Shown here in pieces: positions 1 to 7,397 of a stretch of DNA of 37,926 nt (the stretch's first letter is position 1; every line of letters starts with the position of its first letter). The notes below the pieces were generated by a model. The model searched no databases. It worked only from the letters and a program-made list of their open reading frames with translations, and was not told the DNA's origin. This DNA is from an uncultured Opitutia bacterium. Lineage in GTDB: Bacteria; Verrucomicrobiota; Verrucomicrobiia; Opitutales; Opitutaceae. The stretch lies in assembly GCA_903820035.1 (NCBI GenBank), contig CAIJFT010000019.1:1-37926 (forward strand), written 5' to 3'. The translations under genes and the position numbers were made by a program.

Positions 1-444
1 CAACTTGTCTGTTACCCACAATCCCGGGGTGCTCTTGTTGAAGCCGAATTTTTGCTCGAGGCGGAACTGCTCCCACCACTCGAACGGCAGCGACGGGAGG
101 GAGAGGAGAAGGCCGGCCAACAAGACAAACAGCACCCGCGTCCACAGCGATTCAGCGCCGCCCCATCCCACCACCAGATTGAAGAGCACGGGCAGGACGC
201 CCCCGAACAGCACCAAGGCGAGCACGAGGGTATCGAAGATCTCCGTCACCACCCCAAAGCGCGATTTTTCCAGTGTGTAATTGACCGACTTCGCAAAGGT
301 CGCGTCGTCCATGATCGCTGCGGCCGCGGCCGGCGGCGACCCGGCGTGACGGCGCACTTCCGCGCGGTTGAGGGCCGAGAGAAGCAGATCCGCCAGAAGG
401 CGTAAGCCGAGCAGGACCGCGGCGATGGAAAGCACAATGGGCAT
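1..444 (-). CDS. M48 family (Ste24-type) membrane metalloprotease, N-terminal part only
   Basis: The 148 visible codons encode a hydrophobic N-terminal helix (residues about 2-25), a soluble loop, and two further membrane segments. The spaced motifs KSRFG, then PFEWWEQFRLEQKFGFNKST, match the Peptidase_M48_N region of CAAX protease 1/Ste24 homologs (family knowledge). The HExxH zinc site would lie beyond the window edge, so catalysis cannot be confirmed. Ste24-type proteins are integral membrane zinc proteases. I placed the start at the ATG at 444 because the hydrophobic helix begins there; an in-frame ATG at 516 would add 24 residues and come within 11 bases of the divergent xseB start. No clear ribosome binding site is seen for either. 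The family call rests on the helix pattern and the RFG/KFGFNK motifs. Confidence 0.72.
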   Translation of the reverse strand, partial: MPIVLSIAAVLLGLRLLADLLLSALNRAEVRRHAGSPPAAAAAIMDDATFAKSVNYTLEKSRFGVVTEIFDTLVLALVLFGGVLPVLFNLVVGWGGAESLWTRVLFVLLAGLLLSLPSLPFEWWEQFRLEQKFGFNKSTPGLWVTDKL

Positions 445-527
445 CCGGCCAATCCATGCGATTGGCCGGGGTCCGCCAGCCCAAAGATGATTTGAAATGA
501 GCCGCGCGCGACCCATGTTGGGCCACC

Positions 528-773
528 GTGGAAGCGCCCATCGCCAAACTCTCCTTCGAAGCCGCCCTCGGAAAACTGGAATCCATCGTAGAATCGATGG
601 AGTCCGGCGAAGTCCCGCTCGCCGAACTCTTGGCCAAGTTCGAGGAAGGCACCAAGCTTCTGAAGGTGTGCGAAGGCCGGCTAAAGGACGCCGAGCTCAA
701 GATCGAGCAACTGAAGAAGCAAAAAGATGGCGGCATCGGCTTCGAAAAGTTTGAAACCGGCCAGGAAGGCTGA
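528..773 (+). CDS. xseB: Exodeoxyribonuclease VII small subunit
   Basis: This 81-residue acidic helical protein fits XseB, the small subunit that binds XseA to form the single-strand-specific exonuclease VII in the cytoplasm. Visible signs are the opening SFEAALGKLESIVESMESGE, followed by PLAELLAKFEEGTKLLKVCEGRL and a second amphipathic helix with a KIEQLKK run, which is the standard XseB helical hairpin of about 80 residues. The start is a GTG at 528 with no evident Shine-Dalgarno. It lies 31 bases before the likely dxs start on the same strand, an arrangement (xseB next to isoprenoid genes) common in bacteria. The large subunit xseA is not in the window. Confidence 0.93.
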   Translation: MEAPIAKLSFEAALGKLESIVESMESGEVPLAELLAKFEEGTKLLKVCEGRLKDAELKIEQLKKQKDGGIGFEKFETGQEG

Positions 774-804
774 GATTGCTGACCATTCGACTCTTCCTGT
801 GCTG

Positions 805-2745
805 ATGAAATCACCCGCCGCCACGCCTCCACCGCCACGCCTCCTGGACTCGATTCGAGGCCCGGCTGACGTAAAAGCTTTGCCCGTGGAGCAGTTACCG
901 GTCTTGGCCCAGGAAATCCGCGACGAGCTCATCGCCGTCACGGCGCGCAACGGCGGTCACATCGGTCCCAATCTGGGCGTGGTCGAGTTAACCATCGCGC
1001 TGCACCGCACTTTCAGCTCCCCCGAGGACCAGTTCGTGTTCGACGTCGCCCACCAGGGTTACGTGCACAAGCTGCTCACCGGCCGCGGTGGAGAGTTTTT
1101 TCGCAAGCTCCGACAGACCGGCGGCGCCAGCGGCTTCCTTTATCGCAACGAAAGCCCGCATGATGCGTTCGGCGCCGGCCACGCAGGGACCGCCCTGTCC
1201 GCGGCCCTGGGCATGGCCACAGCCCGCGACCTGCGCGGCACCGGTGAACACGTCGTCGCGATTTGCGGCGACGCGGCCTTCACCTGCGGCATCACGCTGG
1301 AGGCGCTCAATAACGTCGTCAGCTCCACTAAGCGGCTCATCGTCATCCTCAATGACAACGAGTGGTCCATCGCCAAGAACGTCGGCGCCATCTCGAGTTA
1401 CCTGAACCGCATCAGCACGAGCGCAACCTACAACCGGATGCACCACAACGTGGAGGAGTTCTTCAAGAGCTTCCCCGCCGGGGTGGAGATGAACCGAGTG
1501 TACACAAAGTGGAAACGCGAAACAAAGGACTTCTTCGTCGAGTCCTCACTCTTCGAAAAATTCGGGCTGCGCTACCTCGGTCCGGTTGACGGACATGATT
1601 TCGACACGCTGCAGAAGAACCTCGAGTTCGCCCGCCACTGTGATGTGCCGGTGCTCGTGCATGTCCTCACCAAGAAGGGTAAGGGCCTCGAGGCCGCCAT
1701 GTTGCATCCGGAGAAATTCCACGGCGCCGGGCCCTACGACCCCATCTCTGGGGAAAACCGGAAACCCGCCGCTGGTTCTCCGCCAAACTTTCAGGATGTA
1801 TTCGGTCTCGCGTTGACCCGTTTCGCCAAGGCCGACGCCCGGATCGTCGGCATCACCGGTGCAATGCCCAGCGGCACCGGGCTCTCCCACCTGGCCGCCG
1901 GCGTGCCGCGGCAGTTCTTCGATGTCGGCATCGCCGAGGAACACGCGGTGTTGTTCGCCGCGGGCATGGCAACCAAGGGCCTCCGCCCGGTGTGTGCGAT
2001 TTACTCCACATTTCTCCAGCGCGCGTACGATCAGGTGATTCACGATGTGGCGCTGCAGAATCTGCCCGTCACGTTCTGCCTGGATCGCGCAGGACTTTCA
2101 CCTAACGACGGGCCGACCCACCACGGGCTTTTTGACCTCTCTTACCTGCGTTGCGTGCCCAACGCGACGATCATGCAACCCAAGGACGAGGACGAACTCG
2201 TCGACATGTTGCACACCAGTCTCGCCCTGCCCGGCCCCGGCTTCATCCGCTACCCGCGCGGCGCCGGCCTGGGGGTGCAGCTGAAGGAAAAGCCCGCCCT
2301 ACTGGCCGTCGGCCATGCCGAGATGGTAAGGGAAGGCTCTAATATCATGATCTGGGCCCTCGGTAGCATGGTGCAGGACGCCCTCGCGTTGGCGGAGAAG
2401 CTAACGACCGAGGAAAAGATCTCCGTCGGCGTGGTCAACGCGCGCTTCGTCAAGCCGCTCGATCGAGCGCTCTTGCTCAGCCACGCCGCCTGCATTCCCT
2501 TGCTCGTGACCATGGAAGACCACGTCCTCAGCGGCGGCTTCGGCAGCGCGGTGCTGGAAGCACTGCAGGAAGCGGACTGCCGGACGGCGGTCGAACGCAT
2601 CGGCTGGCCCGATAAATTTGTGGAGCACGGCAGCAGCACCGAACTGCTGCGCGCCACCTACGGCTTAGCACCGGAAGAAATCCACCGCCGAGTCCTCGCA
2701 CGTTGGCGGAACCTTAGCGCCGAACACGTCGCCGCCGACGTGTGA
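805..2745 (+). CDS. dxs: 1-deoxy-D-xylulose-5-phosphate synthase family enzyme
   Basis: The 646-residue product is a thiamine-diphosphate enzyme expected to condense pyruvate and glyceraldehyde-3-phosphate into DXP, the first step of the MEP isoprenoid pathway. Order of regions: TPP-binding N-terminal domain with GGHIGPNLGVVEL (H52) and DVAHQGYVHKLLTGR (H83), the NDNE turn near residue 183, then the pyrimidine domain with DVGIAEEHAV (the catalytic Glu), STFLQRAYDQ, DRAGLSPNDGPTHHG and RYPRG, then the transketolase C-terminal domain. Odd points: the usual GDG of the TPP site reads GDA (residues 155-157), and the usual GHSSTSISA reads GHAGTALSA, so it could be a divergent paralog. I chose the ATG at 805; the ATG at 727 lies inside xseB, and an ATT at 775 has a good AGGAAGG upstream but such starts are very rare. 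Confidence 0.88.
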   Translation: MKSPAATPPPPRLLDSIRGPADVKALPVEQLPVLAQEIRDELIAVTARNGGHIGPNLGVVELTIALHRTFSSPEDQFVFDVAHQGYVHKLLTGRGGEFFRKLRQTGGASGFLYRNESPHDAFGAGHAGTALSAALGMATARDLRGTGEHVVAICGDAAFTCGITLEALNNVVSSTKRLIVILNDNEWSIAKNVGAISSYLNRISTSATYNRMHHNVEEFFKSFPAGVEMNRVYTKWKRETKDFFVESSLFEKFGLRYLGPVDGHDFDTLQKNLEFARHCDVPVLVHVLTKKGKGLEAAMLHPEKFHGAGPYDPISGENRKPAAGSPPNFQDVFGLALTRFAKADARIVGITGAMPSGTGLSHLAAGVPRQFFDVGIAEEHAVLFAAGMATKGLRPVCAIYSTFLQRAYDQVIHDVALQNLPVTFCLDRAGLSPNDGPTHHGLFDLSYLRCVPNATIMQPKDEDELVDMLHTSLALPGPGFIRYPRGAGLGVQLKEKPALLAVGHAEMVREGSNIMIWALGSMVQDALALAEKLTTEEKISVGVVNARFVKPLDRALLLSHAACIPLLVTMEDHVLSGGFGSAVLEALQEADCRTAVERIGWPDKFVEHGSSTELLRATYGLAPEEIHRRVLARWRNLSAEHVAADV

Positions 2746-2901
2746 GTGGCGCTTCCGGACTCGTGTAGGCCCCGCCGTTGGCCGGGCATTTCATACCAAT
2801 TCGCATCCTGCGGACCCGATCACCGCGGTGGTCTTGCACCCGGTACCAGAGCGATCGTGCTGGGCCGTCGCGCGGTTTTCGGATGCGCCGGAGCGCACCA
2901 C

Positions 2902-2932
2902 AAAAAAGCCGCACCCCGGGAGAGGCGCGGCT
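2902..2932 (-). terminator. Rho-independent terminator of the Cys-rich peptide gene
   Basis: On the minus strand a 6-bp stem (AGCCGC pairing with GCGGCT, 2907-2912 with 2927-2932) and a 14-base loop is followed directly by six T residues (A2902-A2907 on the plus strand). It lies 22 bases beyond the stop of the small secreted protein at 2955, so it probably ends transcription running leftward from the recR-tRNA region. Confidence 0.75.
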
Positions 2933-2954
2933 CGAAAATAACAATAGTGCCGAC

Positions 2955-3188
2955 TTACTTCTTCGCTTCGGCCTTCTTCTCGATCTTGCCGGCGCCTTTG
3001 CACTTGGTGCAGTTGTTGCCTTCCTTGGCGGCGGCAACGCAGCACTCGTGTGCACACTTCTTGCCGTCAGCAGCGGCCTTGGCGCAGCAGCCGGCAATCT
3101 TGCTTTCAGCCGCAGCGGCGAAAACAAAACCCGCGGAAGCGAGCGAAAGAGCGATCAGGGCGATGATGGATTTTGAGGACTTGGTCAT
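2955..3188 (-). CDS. Small secreted cysteine-rich protein
   Basis: This 77-residue protein has a classical signal peptide: KSSKS at the start, a hydrophobic core IIALIALSLASAGFVF and a likely cleavage site in the following AAAA-E. The mature part of about 50 residues carries seven cysteines in a pseudo-tandem pattern, CCAKAAADGKKC then CCVAAAKEGNNC then TKC, and ends in a Lys-rich tail. The repeat reads CC-x2-AA-x-D/E-G-x2-C. That layout suggests metal binding or disulfide bonding outside the cytoplasm, but I do not recognise a named family and assign no function. The ATG at 3188 begins 24 bases after the 3' end of tRNA-Gly on the same strand, so the mRNA may come from a common transcript. 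A good terminator follows it. An upstream in-frame start at 3260 would lie within the tRNA and is rejected. Confidence 0.75.
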   Translation of the reverse strand: MTKSSKSIIALIALSLASAGFVFAAAAESKIAGCCAKAAADGKKCAHECCVAAAKEGNNCTKCKGAGKIEKKAEAKK

Positions 3189-3212
3189 GTTTGGGTTGTG
3201 GGGGGGTTGAGT

Positions 3213-3287
3213 TGGTGCGGGCGGAGGGAGTCGAACCCTCCTCTCATGCTTGGGAAGCACACATAATAGCCGATATACTACGCCCGC
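3213..3287 (-). tRNA. tRNA-Gly (anticodon CCC), CCA encoded
   Basis: On the minus strand a full cloverleaf can be drawn: a 7-bp acceptor stem GCGGGCG/CGCCCGC, a D arm, an anticodon arm with loop TTCCCAA (anticodon CCC), a T arm GAGGG-TTCGACT-CCCTC, discriminator A and a genome-encoded CCA at 3215-3213. The anticodon reads GGG glycine codons. It lies 90 bases downstream of recR and just ahead of the Cys-rich peptide gene. Confidence 0.96.
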
Positions 3288-3377
3288 GGACTAAACTGAC
3301 AGGACGATGCTTGTTGTCCGCCGTGCTCCGCGGCAAGTGCAAAGAGGACACACTTACAACGGAAGGCTCTGAACCTT

Positions 3378-3974
3378 CTAGGCGTAGCCACGTCGGCCCT
3401 CGAGCGCACTCTTGAGGGTAACGCTGTCCGCGTAAAGCACGCCACCTCCGCTCGGCAGCCCGAAACCGATGCGAGTGATTTTCAAGACCTGCTCCACCGG
3501 AAGATGGCCGGTCAGATAATGGCACGTTGCCTCGCCCTCGACATCATTCGGCAGGGCCAAAATCAACTCCTTCACCTCTCCCGCAACGACCCGCTCACGC
3601 AACGAGGCCAGATTCAGATCCTCCGGACCAACCCCATGGATTGGCGAAAGTTTACCGTGCAAAACGTGGTACGTACCGCGAAAGGCGCCGCTACGCTCAA
3701 TCGCCACCAAATCCGGGACATGCTCGACGACACAAACGAGCGTCCGGTCGCGGCGTTCGTCCGCACAGATCGCACAGTGCTCGCCCTCCGCGAGGTTGCC
3801 ACAACAGGTACAGCGCCGAACCGCCGCCGCTGCCTCCTCAAGGGCCGTCACCAGGGCGGGTAACCGCGCCGGTTTTTCCACCAGGAGGTGCAAGGCAATC
3901 CGTTCCGCCGAGCGAAAGCCCAGACCGGGCAGTTGCTTCAGATGCTTCTGCAGTCGTTCAAACGCCGGCGTCAT
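3378..3974 (-). CDS. recR: Recombination mediator protein RecR
   Basis: This 198-residue protein has the full RecR layout. An N-terminal helix-hairpin-helix includes LPGLGFRSAERIALHLL, a four-Cys zinc finger uses C55/C58 and C67/C70, and a Toprim domain runs from about residue 78 with VVEHVPDLVAIE, and a C-terminal part contains TRIGFGLPSGG. RecR acts with RecF and RecO to load RecA onto gapped DNA covered by single-strand binding protein. Length is normal for the family. It follows ybaB by 36 bases on the same strand, the usual partner; the common third member dnaX is not adjacent. A small GAAGG/CCTTC hairpin begins at the stop codon but lacks a T run, so it is a weak terminator at best. Confidence 0.97.
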   Translation of the reverse strand: MTPAFERLQKHLKQLPGLGFRSAERIALHLLVEKPARLPALVTALEEAAAAVRRCTCCGNLAEGEHCAICADERRDRTLVCVVEHVPDLVAIERSGAFRGTYHVLHGKLSPIHGVGPEDLNLASLRERVVAGEVKELILALPNDVEGEATCHYLTGHLPVEQVLKITRIGFGLPSGGGVLYADSVTLKSALEGRRGYA

Positions 3975-4010
3975 AGGCGCACTGCGGAGACCTCAGCCCG
4001 GACAGCCGCC

Positions 4011-4319
4011 TCAGAACAACCCGGGCATCTGGAATGCCCCCGTCACCTTCTGCATCTCGGCTTCGTTGTATTCCTTCGCCTGCTTCGCGGCATCCTGCAC
4101 CGCCGCAAGTACACTGTCGGCCACCAGCTTGGGATCCTCCTTGAGGAATTCCGCGTCCAGCGTCAGCGCGAGAAACTTGCCACTGCCGTTAATCCTGATC
4201 TTCACGGCGCCGCCGCCGCTAGTGACCTCAAGTTCCTTGGCATCGAGTTGCGCCTGCAGCGCTTCGATGCCGCGTTTCATCTTCTCCGCCTGTTTCACGA
4301 GTTTGCCGAGACCTGCCAT
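4011..4319 (-). CDS. ybaB: YbaB/EbfC family nucleoid-associated protein
   Basis: The 102-residue product matches YbaB/EbfC: a long first helix (LGKLVKQAEKMKRGIEALQAQL), the central beta part with GGGAVKIRINGSGKFLALTLD, and a second helix with DSVLAAVQDAAKQAKEY. Family members are small dimeric DNA-binding proteins found with recR. The start MAGLGKLV at 4319 fits the family; ten extra upstream codons are open but unlikely to be used. It sits between an SDR gene (63 bases upstream) and recR (36 bases downstream), probably cotranscribed. Confidence 0.94.
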   Translation of the reverse strand: MAGLGKLVKQAEKMKRGIEALQAQLDAKELEVTSGGGAVKIRINGSGKFLALTLDAEFLKEDPKLVADSVLAAVQDAAKQAKEYNEAEMQKVTGAFQMPGLF

Positions 4320-4382
4320 GGTAAGAGTAGTTGACGTTGCGCCGCACACACGGCGTTGCGGACAGCAGAGCCGGCCCGCGTC

Positions 4383-5267
4383 TCAATGCGACAACAAACT
4401 ACCGTAGCCCTCACGAAACGTCGGATAACGCGGCCCCCAGCCAACCGCCGCCTTGAGCGCCCCGTTGAGGATAATCCGGTCCGGAGTGACGGCGTTTCGC
4501 CCGGGATGGGGCTCGCCCGTAAACTGCGGCGACGGGGCGCCCAAACGCTCCGCCAGCCAGGCCACCACCTCCGCCTTGGGCGTCGGCTGATCGTCCACCA
4601 CGTTGAACACTCCGCCGGTCACCGCCGGCGGCGCCAGCAGGCAGCCCATGATCGCGCCAACAATGTCGTCCCGGTGGATCAGGTTAAGGTGGTGGTGACC
4701 GACTCCCGCGATTTCCCCGCGCCGCACCTGCTCCACCAAATAGGTGCGACCCGGGCCATAGATTCCGGCCAAGCGCAACGTAAACACCCGCGCCCACGCT
4801 GACCGCGCCGCGGCCAAGGTCGCCTCGGTCTCAGCCAAAATACGGGCCCGTTCCGTCGCCGGCTCCGCTGGCATCAACTCGTCCACCCGCCTTGCCCCGC
4901 CAAAGGCGTAAACCGATGTACTGCTCGTGTAGACGATCGTACCGGCGGCCGGTGCTCGGCGCCGCCAGCGCACGATCGACTCCATCCCGCGGAGATAGCT
5001 GCGCGTGTAGGCTTCCACCCCTCCCCCGCCCGAACTCACGCAATTCAACACGAACTCCGGCGCGGCGGGAACCTGTTCGTGCCATTCATCCGAGGCGAGG
5101 TCAGCCACCACCGACCGGATGCCACGCGCCCCAAACGTCGCCGCCGCGACGGGATTCCGAGTTAGCGCCGTCACCGTCCATCCCGCCGCCAGGGCGCGGT
5201 CCGCCACGGCCGCACCAACGTAGCCGCAGCCCAAAATAAGAAACTGTTTCGTTCGAACGGAAGCCAT
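4383..5267 (-). CDS. NAD(P)-dependent epimerase/dehydratase (atypical SDR)
   Basis: This 294-residue protein starts with the Rossmann motif LGCGYVGAAVADRALAAGW, of the type seen in YeeZ-like atypical short-chain dehydrogenases. Other landmarks are the acidic VADLAS motif, YTSSTSVYAF near residue 115 (the Ser-Thr active-site region), LRLAGIYGPGR and LNLIHRDDIVGAI, all typical of NAD-dependent sugar epimerase/dehydratases. The canonical Tyr-x3-Lys catalytic pair is not evident, which fits the atypical branch, so the reaction cannot be named. It is transcribed toward ybaB and recR and divergently from the DJ-1 gene (79-base gap). Confidence 0.82.
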   Translation of the reverse strand: MASVRTKQFLILGCGYVGAAVADRALAAGWTVTALTRNPVAAATFGARGIRSVVADLASDEWHEQVPAAPEFVLNCVSSGGGGVEAYTRSYLRGMESIVRWRRRAPAAGTIVYTSSTSVYAFGGARRVDELMPAEPATERARILAETEATLAAARSAWARVFTLRLAGIYGPGRTYLVEQVRRGEIAGVGHHHLNLIHRDDIVGAIMGCLLAPPAVTGGVFNVVDDQPTPKAEVVAWLAERLGAPSPQFTGEPHPGRNAVTPDRIILNGALKAAVGWGPRYPTFREGYGSLLSH

Positions 5268-5346
5268 GATCCGACGGCACCGTCACCCAAATCAACGGTT
5301 GCCGCAAGCGCGGCGGCCGCTTGATCTCCGGAGCAGCGCAAGACCC

Positions 5347-5886
5347 ATGCCGACCGTTCTCGTCCTCCTCGCCGAAGGCTTTGAAGAAATCGAAGCCGTC
5401 ACCCCCATCGACCTCCTCCGCCGGGCCGGGGCCGAGGTGACGATTGCTTCGCTCTCCGCAACCAGGGAAACCACCGGCCGCAGCAGGCTGACCCTTCGCG
5501 CCGACACTACCCTGGAGGAAATCGGAACGACGCTGTTCGACGCCGTCTTCCTGCCGGGCGGTCCAGGGGTGAAGCACTTGCGGTCCGATCCCCGCGTGCG
5601 CGACCTCCTCGTCCGCCACGCCGCCGCCGACCGCTGGGTCACCGCGATCTGCGCGGCACCCGCCGTACTCCACGATGCGGGTCTGCTGGCCGGCCGCCGG
5701 TACACCGCGCACGACTCCGTCGCCACCGAACTGCCCGCCGCCATTGCCGACGAAAAGGTCGTGCGCGACGGCCGCATCCTGACATCCCGCGGTGCCGGCA
5801 CCGCCCTGGACTTCGGCCTGTCCCTGGTCGCCCTGTTATTCTCCCAAGCCAAGGCCGACGAACTGGCCCGCGCCATCTGTCGCTAG
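5347..5886 (+). CDS. DJ-1/PfpI family protein (DJ-1/YajL subgroup)
   Basis: The 179-residue protein has the DJ-1 fold signature: GFEEIEAVTPIDLLRRAGAEV at residues 11-31, including E16 (equivalent to E18 of human DJ-1), then FLPGGPG, and the nucleophile elbow AICAAPAVL with C102. These features are known in DJ-1, YajL and ThiJ-type proteins, proposed as glyoxalases, deglycases or redox sensors; which of these holds here cannot be read from sequence. The start ATG at 5347 places the family's first strand (VLVLLAEG) at the N-terminus; an in-frame ATG at 5266 would overlap the divergent SDR start. The next gene follows after 8 bases. Confidence 0.9.
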   Translation: MPTVLVLLAEGFEEIEAVTPIDLLRRAGAEVTIASLSATRETTGRSRLTLRADTTLEEIGTTLFDAVFLPGGPGVKHLRSDPRVRDLLVRHAAADRWVTAICAAPAVLHDAGLLAGRRYTAHDSVATELPAAIADEKVVRDGRILTSRGAGTALDFGLSLVALLFSQAKADELARAICR

Positions 5887-5894
5887 CTCCCACC

Positions 5895-7286
5895 GTGAAA
5901 ACCCGTTCCTTCGACTTTGTGGCAATTGGCGGCGGCAGCGCCGGATTCAACGCCGCGCGCGTCGCCACCGACCTCGGTCTCAAGACTGCGATCATCGACG
6001 GCGGGCCGGAACTCGGCGGACTCTGCATCCTCCGCGGCTGCATGCCGTCCAAGACGCTCTTGTACATGGCCGACGTGCTGCATCTCGCCCGGAAGGCGCG
6101 GACCTTCGGGCTGCGGATTCCGCACGCCCGCGCCGACATGAAGGCGATCCACGCCCGCAAGCGGAAGATCATCGCCGAATTCGCCGACTACCGCCTGCGC
6201 GCCCTCGAGCAGACCAAGTTTCACCTGATCCGCGCCCACGCCCGGTTCGTCGACGCCCACACCCTTGAACTCGACCACGGCGAGCGGATTCGCGCCAAGC
6301 ACATCCTGATCGGCACCGGTTCGAAAATCAGCGTGCCACCGGTACCCGGACTCGCGGACGTGCCGTTCTGGACGAGCGATGACGTGCTCGATTTGGACTT
6401 TATCCCGAAGAGCGTGATCGTGCTGGGCGGCGGAATTGTCGCGTGCGAACTGGCCCAGTTCCTCAACCGCATCGGCACGCGCGTCACCTTGGTGCAGCGC
6501 AGCTCCCATATCCTGCGCGACCACTCGCCGGAAGCGTCGACCGTCGTCCAACGGGCGTTCGTCGACGAGGGCATCGAGCTCTTCGCGGGCACCCAGTTGC
6601 AGCACGTCCGGCACGACCGCCGCGGTTTCGAGGTGGAGTTCGTACACGATGGCAAGGTCATGCGCCGGCGCGCCGCCCACCTCTTCAATGCCCTCGGGCG
6701 CGAGCCGAACACCGCGCCCCTGAACCTTGCGAGTGCCGGTGTGGCCACGCGCGCCAACGGGCAGATTATTACCAACCGCCTGCAGCAGACCCGCGTGCCG
6801 CACATCTACGCCGCCGGGGATTGCTCCGGACCGGCGGAAATTGTCCACATCGCGATCCAGCAGGCTGAACTCGCCGCGCGCCACGCGGCCGGCGTCAAGC
6901 GGCTGAAGCCGGTCGACTACTCGCTGTTACTCAACGTGGTCTTCACCGATCCGCAGCTCGCCACCATCGGCGTGCTCGAGCGAGAACTCGACGAAAAGGG
7001 CACGGCCTATCTTACCGCCAGCTATCCGTTCAACGACCACGGTAAATCGATCTTGATGGATGCGAACTACGGCTACGTGAAGGTGATCGCCGAACCGCGC
7101 CGCGGCCGAATCCTCGGGGCCGAAATCGTGGGCAAGGACGCAGGCGAACTGATCCACGCCTTCAGCGGTCCGCTCGCCATGAAGGCGACCGTCTTCGATT
7201 TGCTCCGCGCCCCGTGGTATCACCCGACGCTGGCCGAAATCGTGACCTATCCGCTCGAGGAGATAGCCGAGAAGATCACGGGCTGA
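5895..7286 (+). CDS. FAD/NAD(P) disulfide oxidoreductase, dihydrolipoamide-dehydrogenase-like
   Basis: This 463-residue class I flavoprotein disulfide reductase has an N-terminal FAD motif GGGSAGFNAARVATDLG, a redox-active disulfide GGLCILRGCMPSK (C44 and C49), a second dinucleotide-binding motif VLGGGIVACELAQFL, the FAD motif with YAAGDC, and a C-terminal dimerisation domain. The conserved His-x4-Glu of the partner active site is visible in WYHPTLAEIV. The family transfers electrons between NAD(P)H and a disulfide substrate: lipoamide, glutathione, or mercuric ion. No 2-oxoacid dehydrogenase subunits are nearby and no N-terminal mercury-binding domain is present, so the substrate is unknown. 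It uses a GTG start 8 bases after the DJ-1 gene, which suggests an operon linked to redox or electrophile stress (inference). Confidence 0.88.
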   Translation: MKTRSFDFVAIGGGSAGFNAARVATDLGLKTAIIDGGPELGGLCILRGCMPSKTLLYMADVLHLARKARTFGLRIPHARADMKAIHARKRKIIAEFADYRLRALEQTKFHLIRAHARFVDAHTLELDHGERIRAKHILIGTGSKISVPPVPGLADVPFWTSDDVLDLDFIPKSVIVLGGGIVACELAQFLNRIGTRVTLVQRSSHILRDHSPEASTVVQRAFVDEGIELFAGTQLQHVRHDRRGFEVEFVHDGKVMRRRAAHLFNALGREPNTAPLNLASAGVATRANGQIITNRLQQTRVPHIYAAGDCSGPAEIVHIAIQQAELAARHAAGVKRLKPVDYSLLLNVVFTDPQLATIGVLERELDEKGTAYLTASYPFNDHGKSILMDANYGYVKVIAEPRRGRILGAEIVGKDAGELIHAFSGPLAMKATVFDLLRAPWYHPTLAEIVTYPLEEIAEKITG

Positions 7287-7300
7287 ACCAAGCCCGCGGA

Positions 7301-7384
7301 GTTGAAAGTTGAAAGAAACGGGAGCACCACGTCGCCCGCGCGTCCGGTGCGGTACTTTCAACCTTCAACGTTCACCTTTCAACC
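7301..7384. repeat. Inverted repeat of GTTGAAAG units in a convergent gap
   Basis: A left arm gttgaaagttgaaag (7301-7315) faces a right arm ctttcaaccttcaac (7355-7369) with a single mismatch. A further ctttcaacc lies at 7376-7384. The element fills the gap between the convergent oxidoreductase and hisA genes, so it could act as a two-way terminator or a REP-like element. The 9-mer ctttcaacc recurs at 9325 and, inverted, at 29143. Confidence 0.7.
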
Positions 7385-7397
7385 GCCTGCCTCCGAC

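Noticed and set aside
727-804. Upstream ATG (727) or ATT (775) start for dxs
   Set aside because: 727 overlaps xseB by 47 bases without a Shine-Dalgarno; ATT starts are very rare, despite AGGAAGG before 775.
5883-6884. 333-codon minus-strand open frame
   Set aside because: Antisense to the FAD disulfide oxidoreductase; no recognisable motif.
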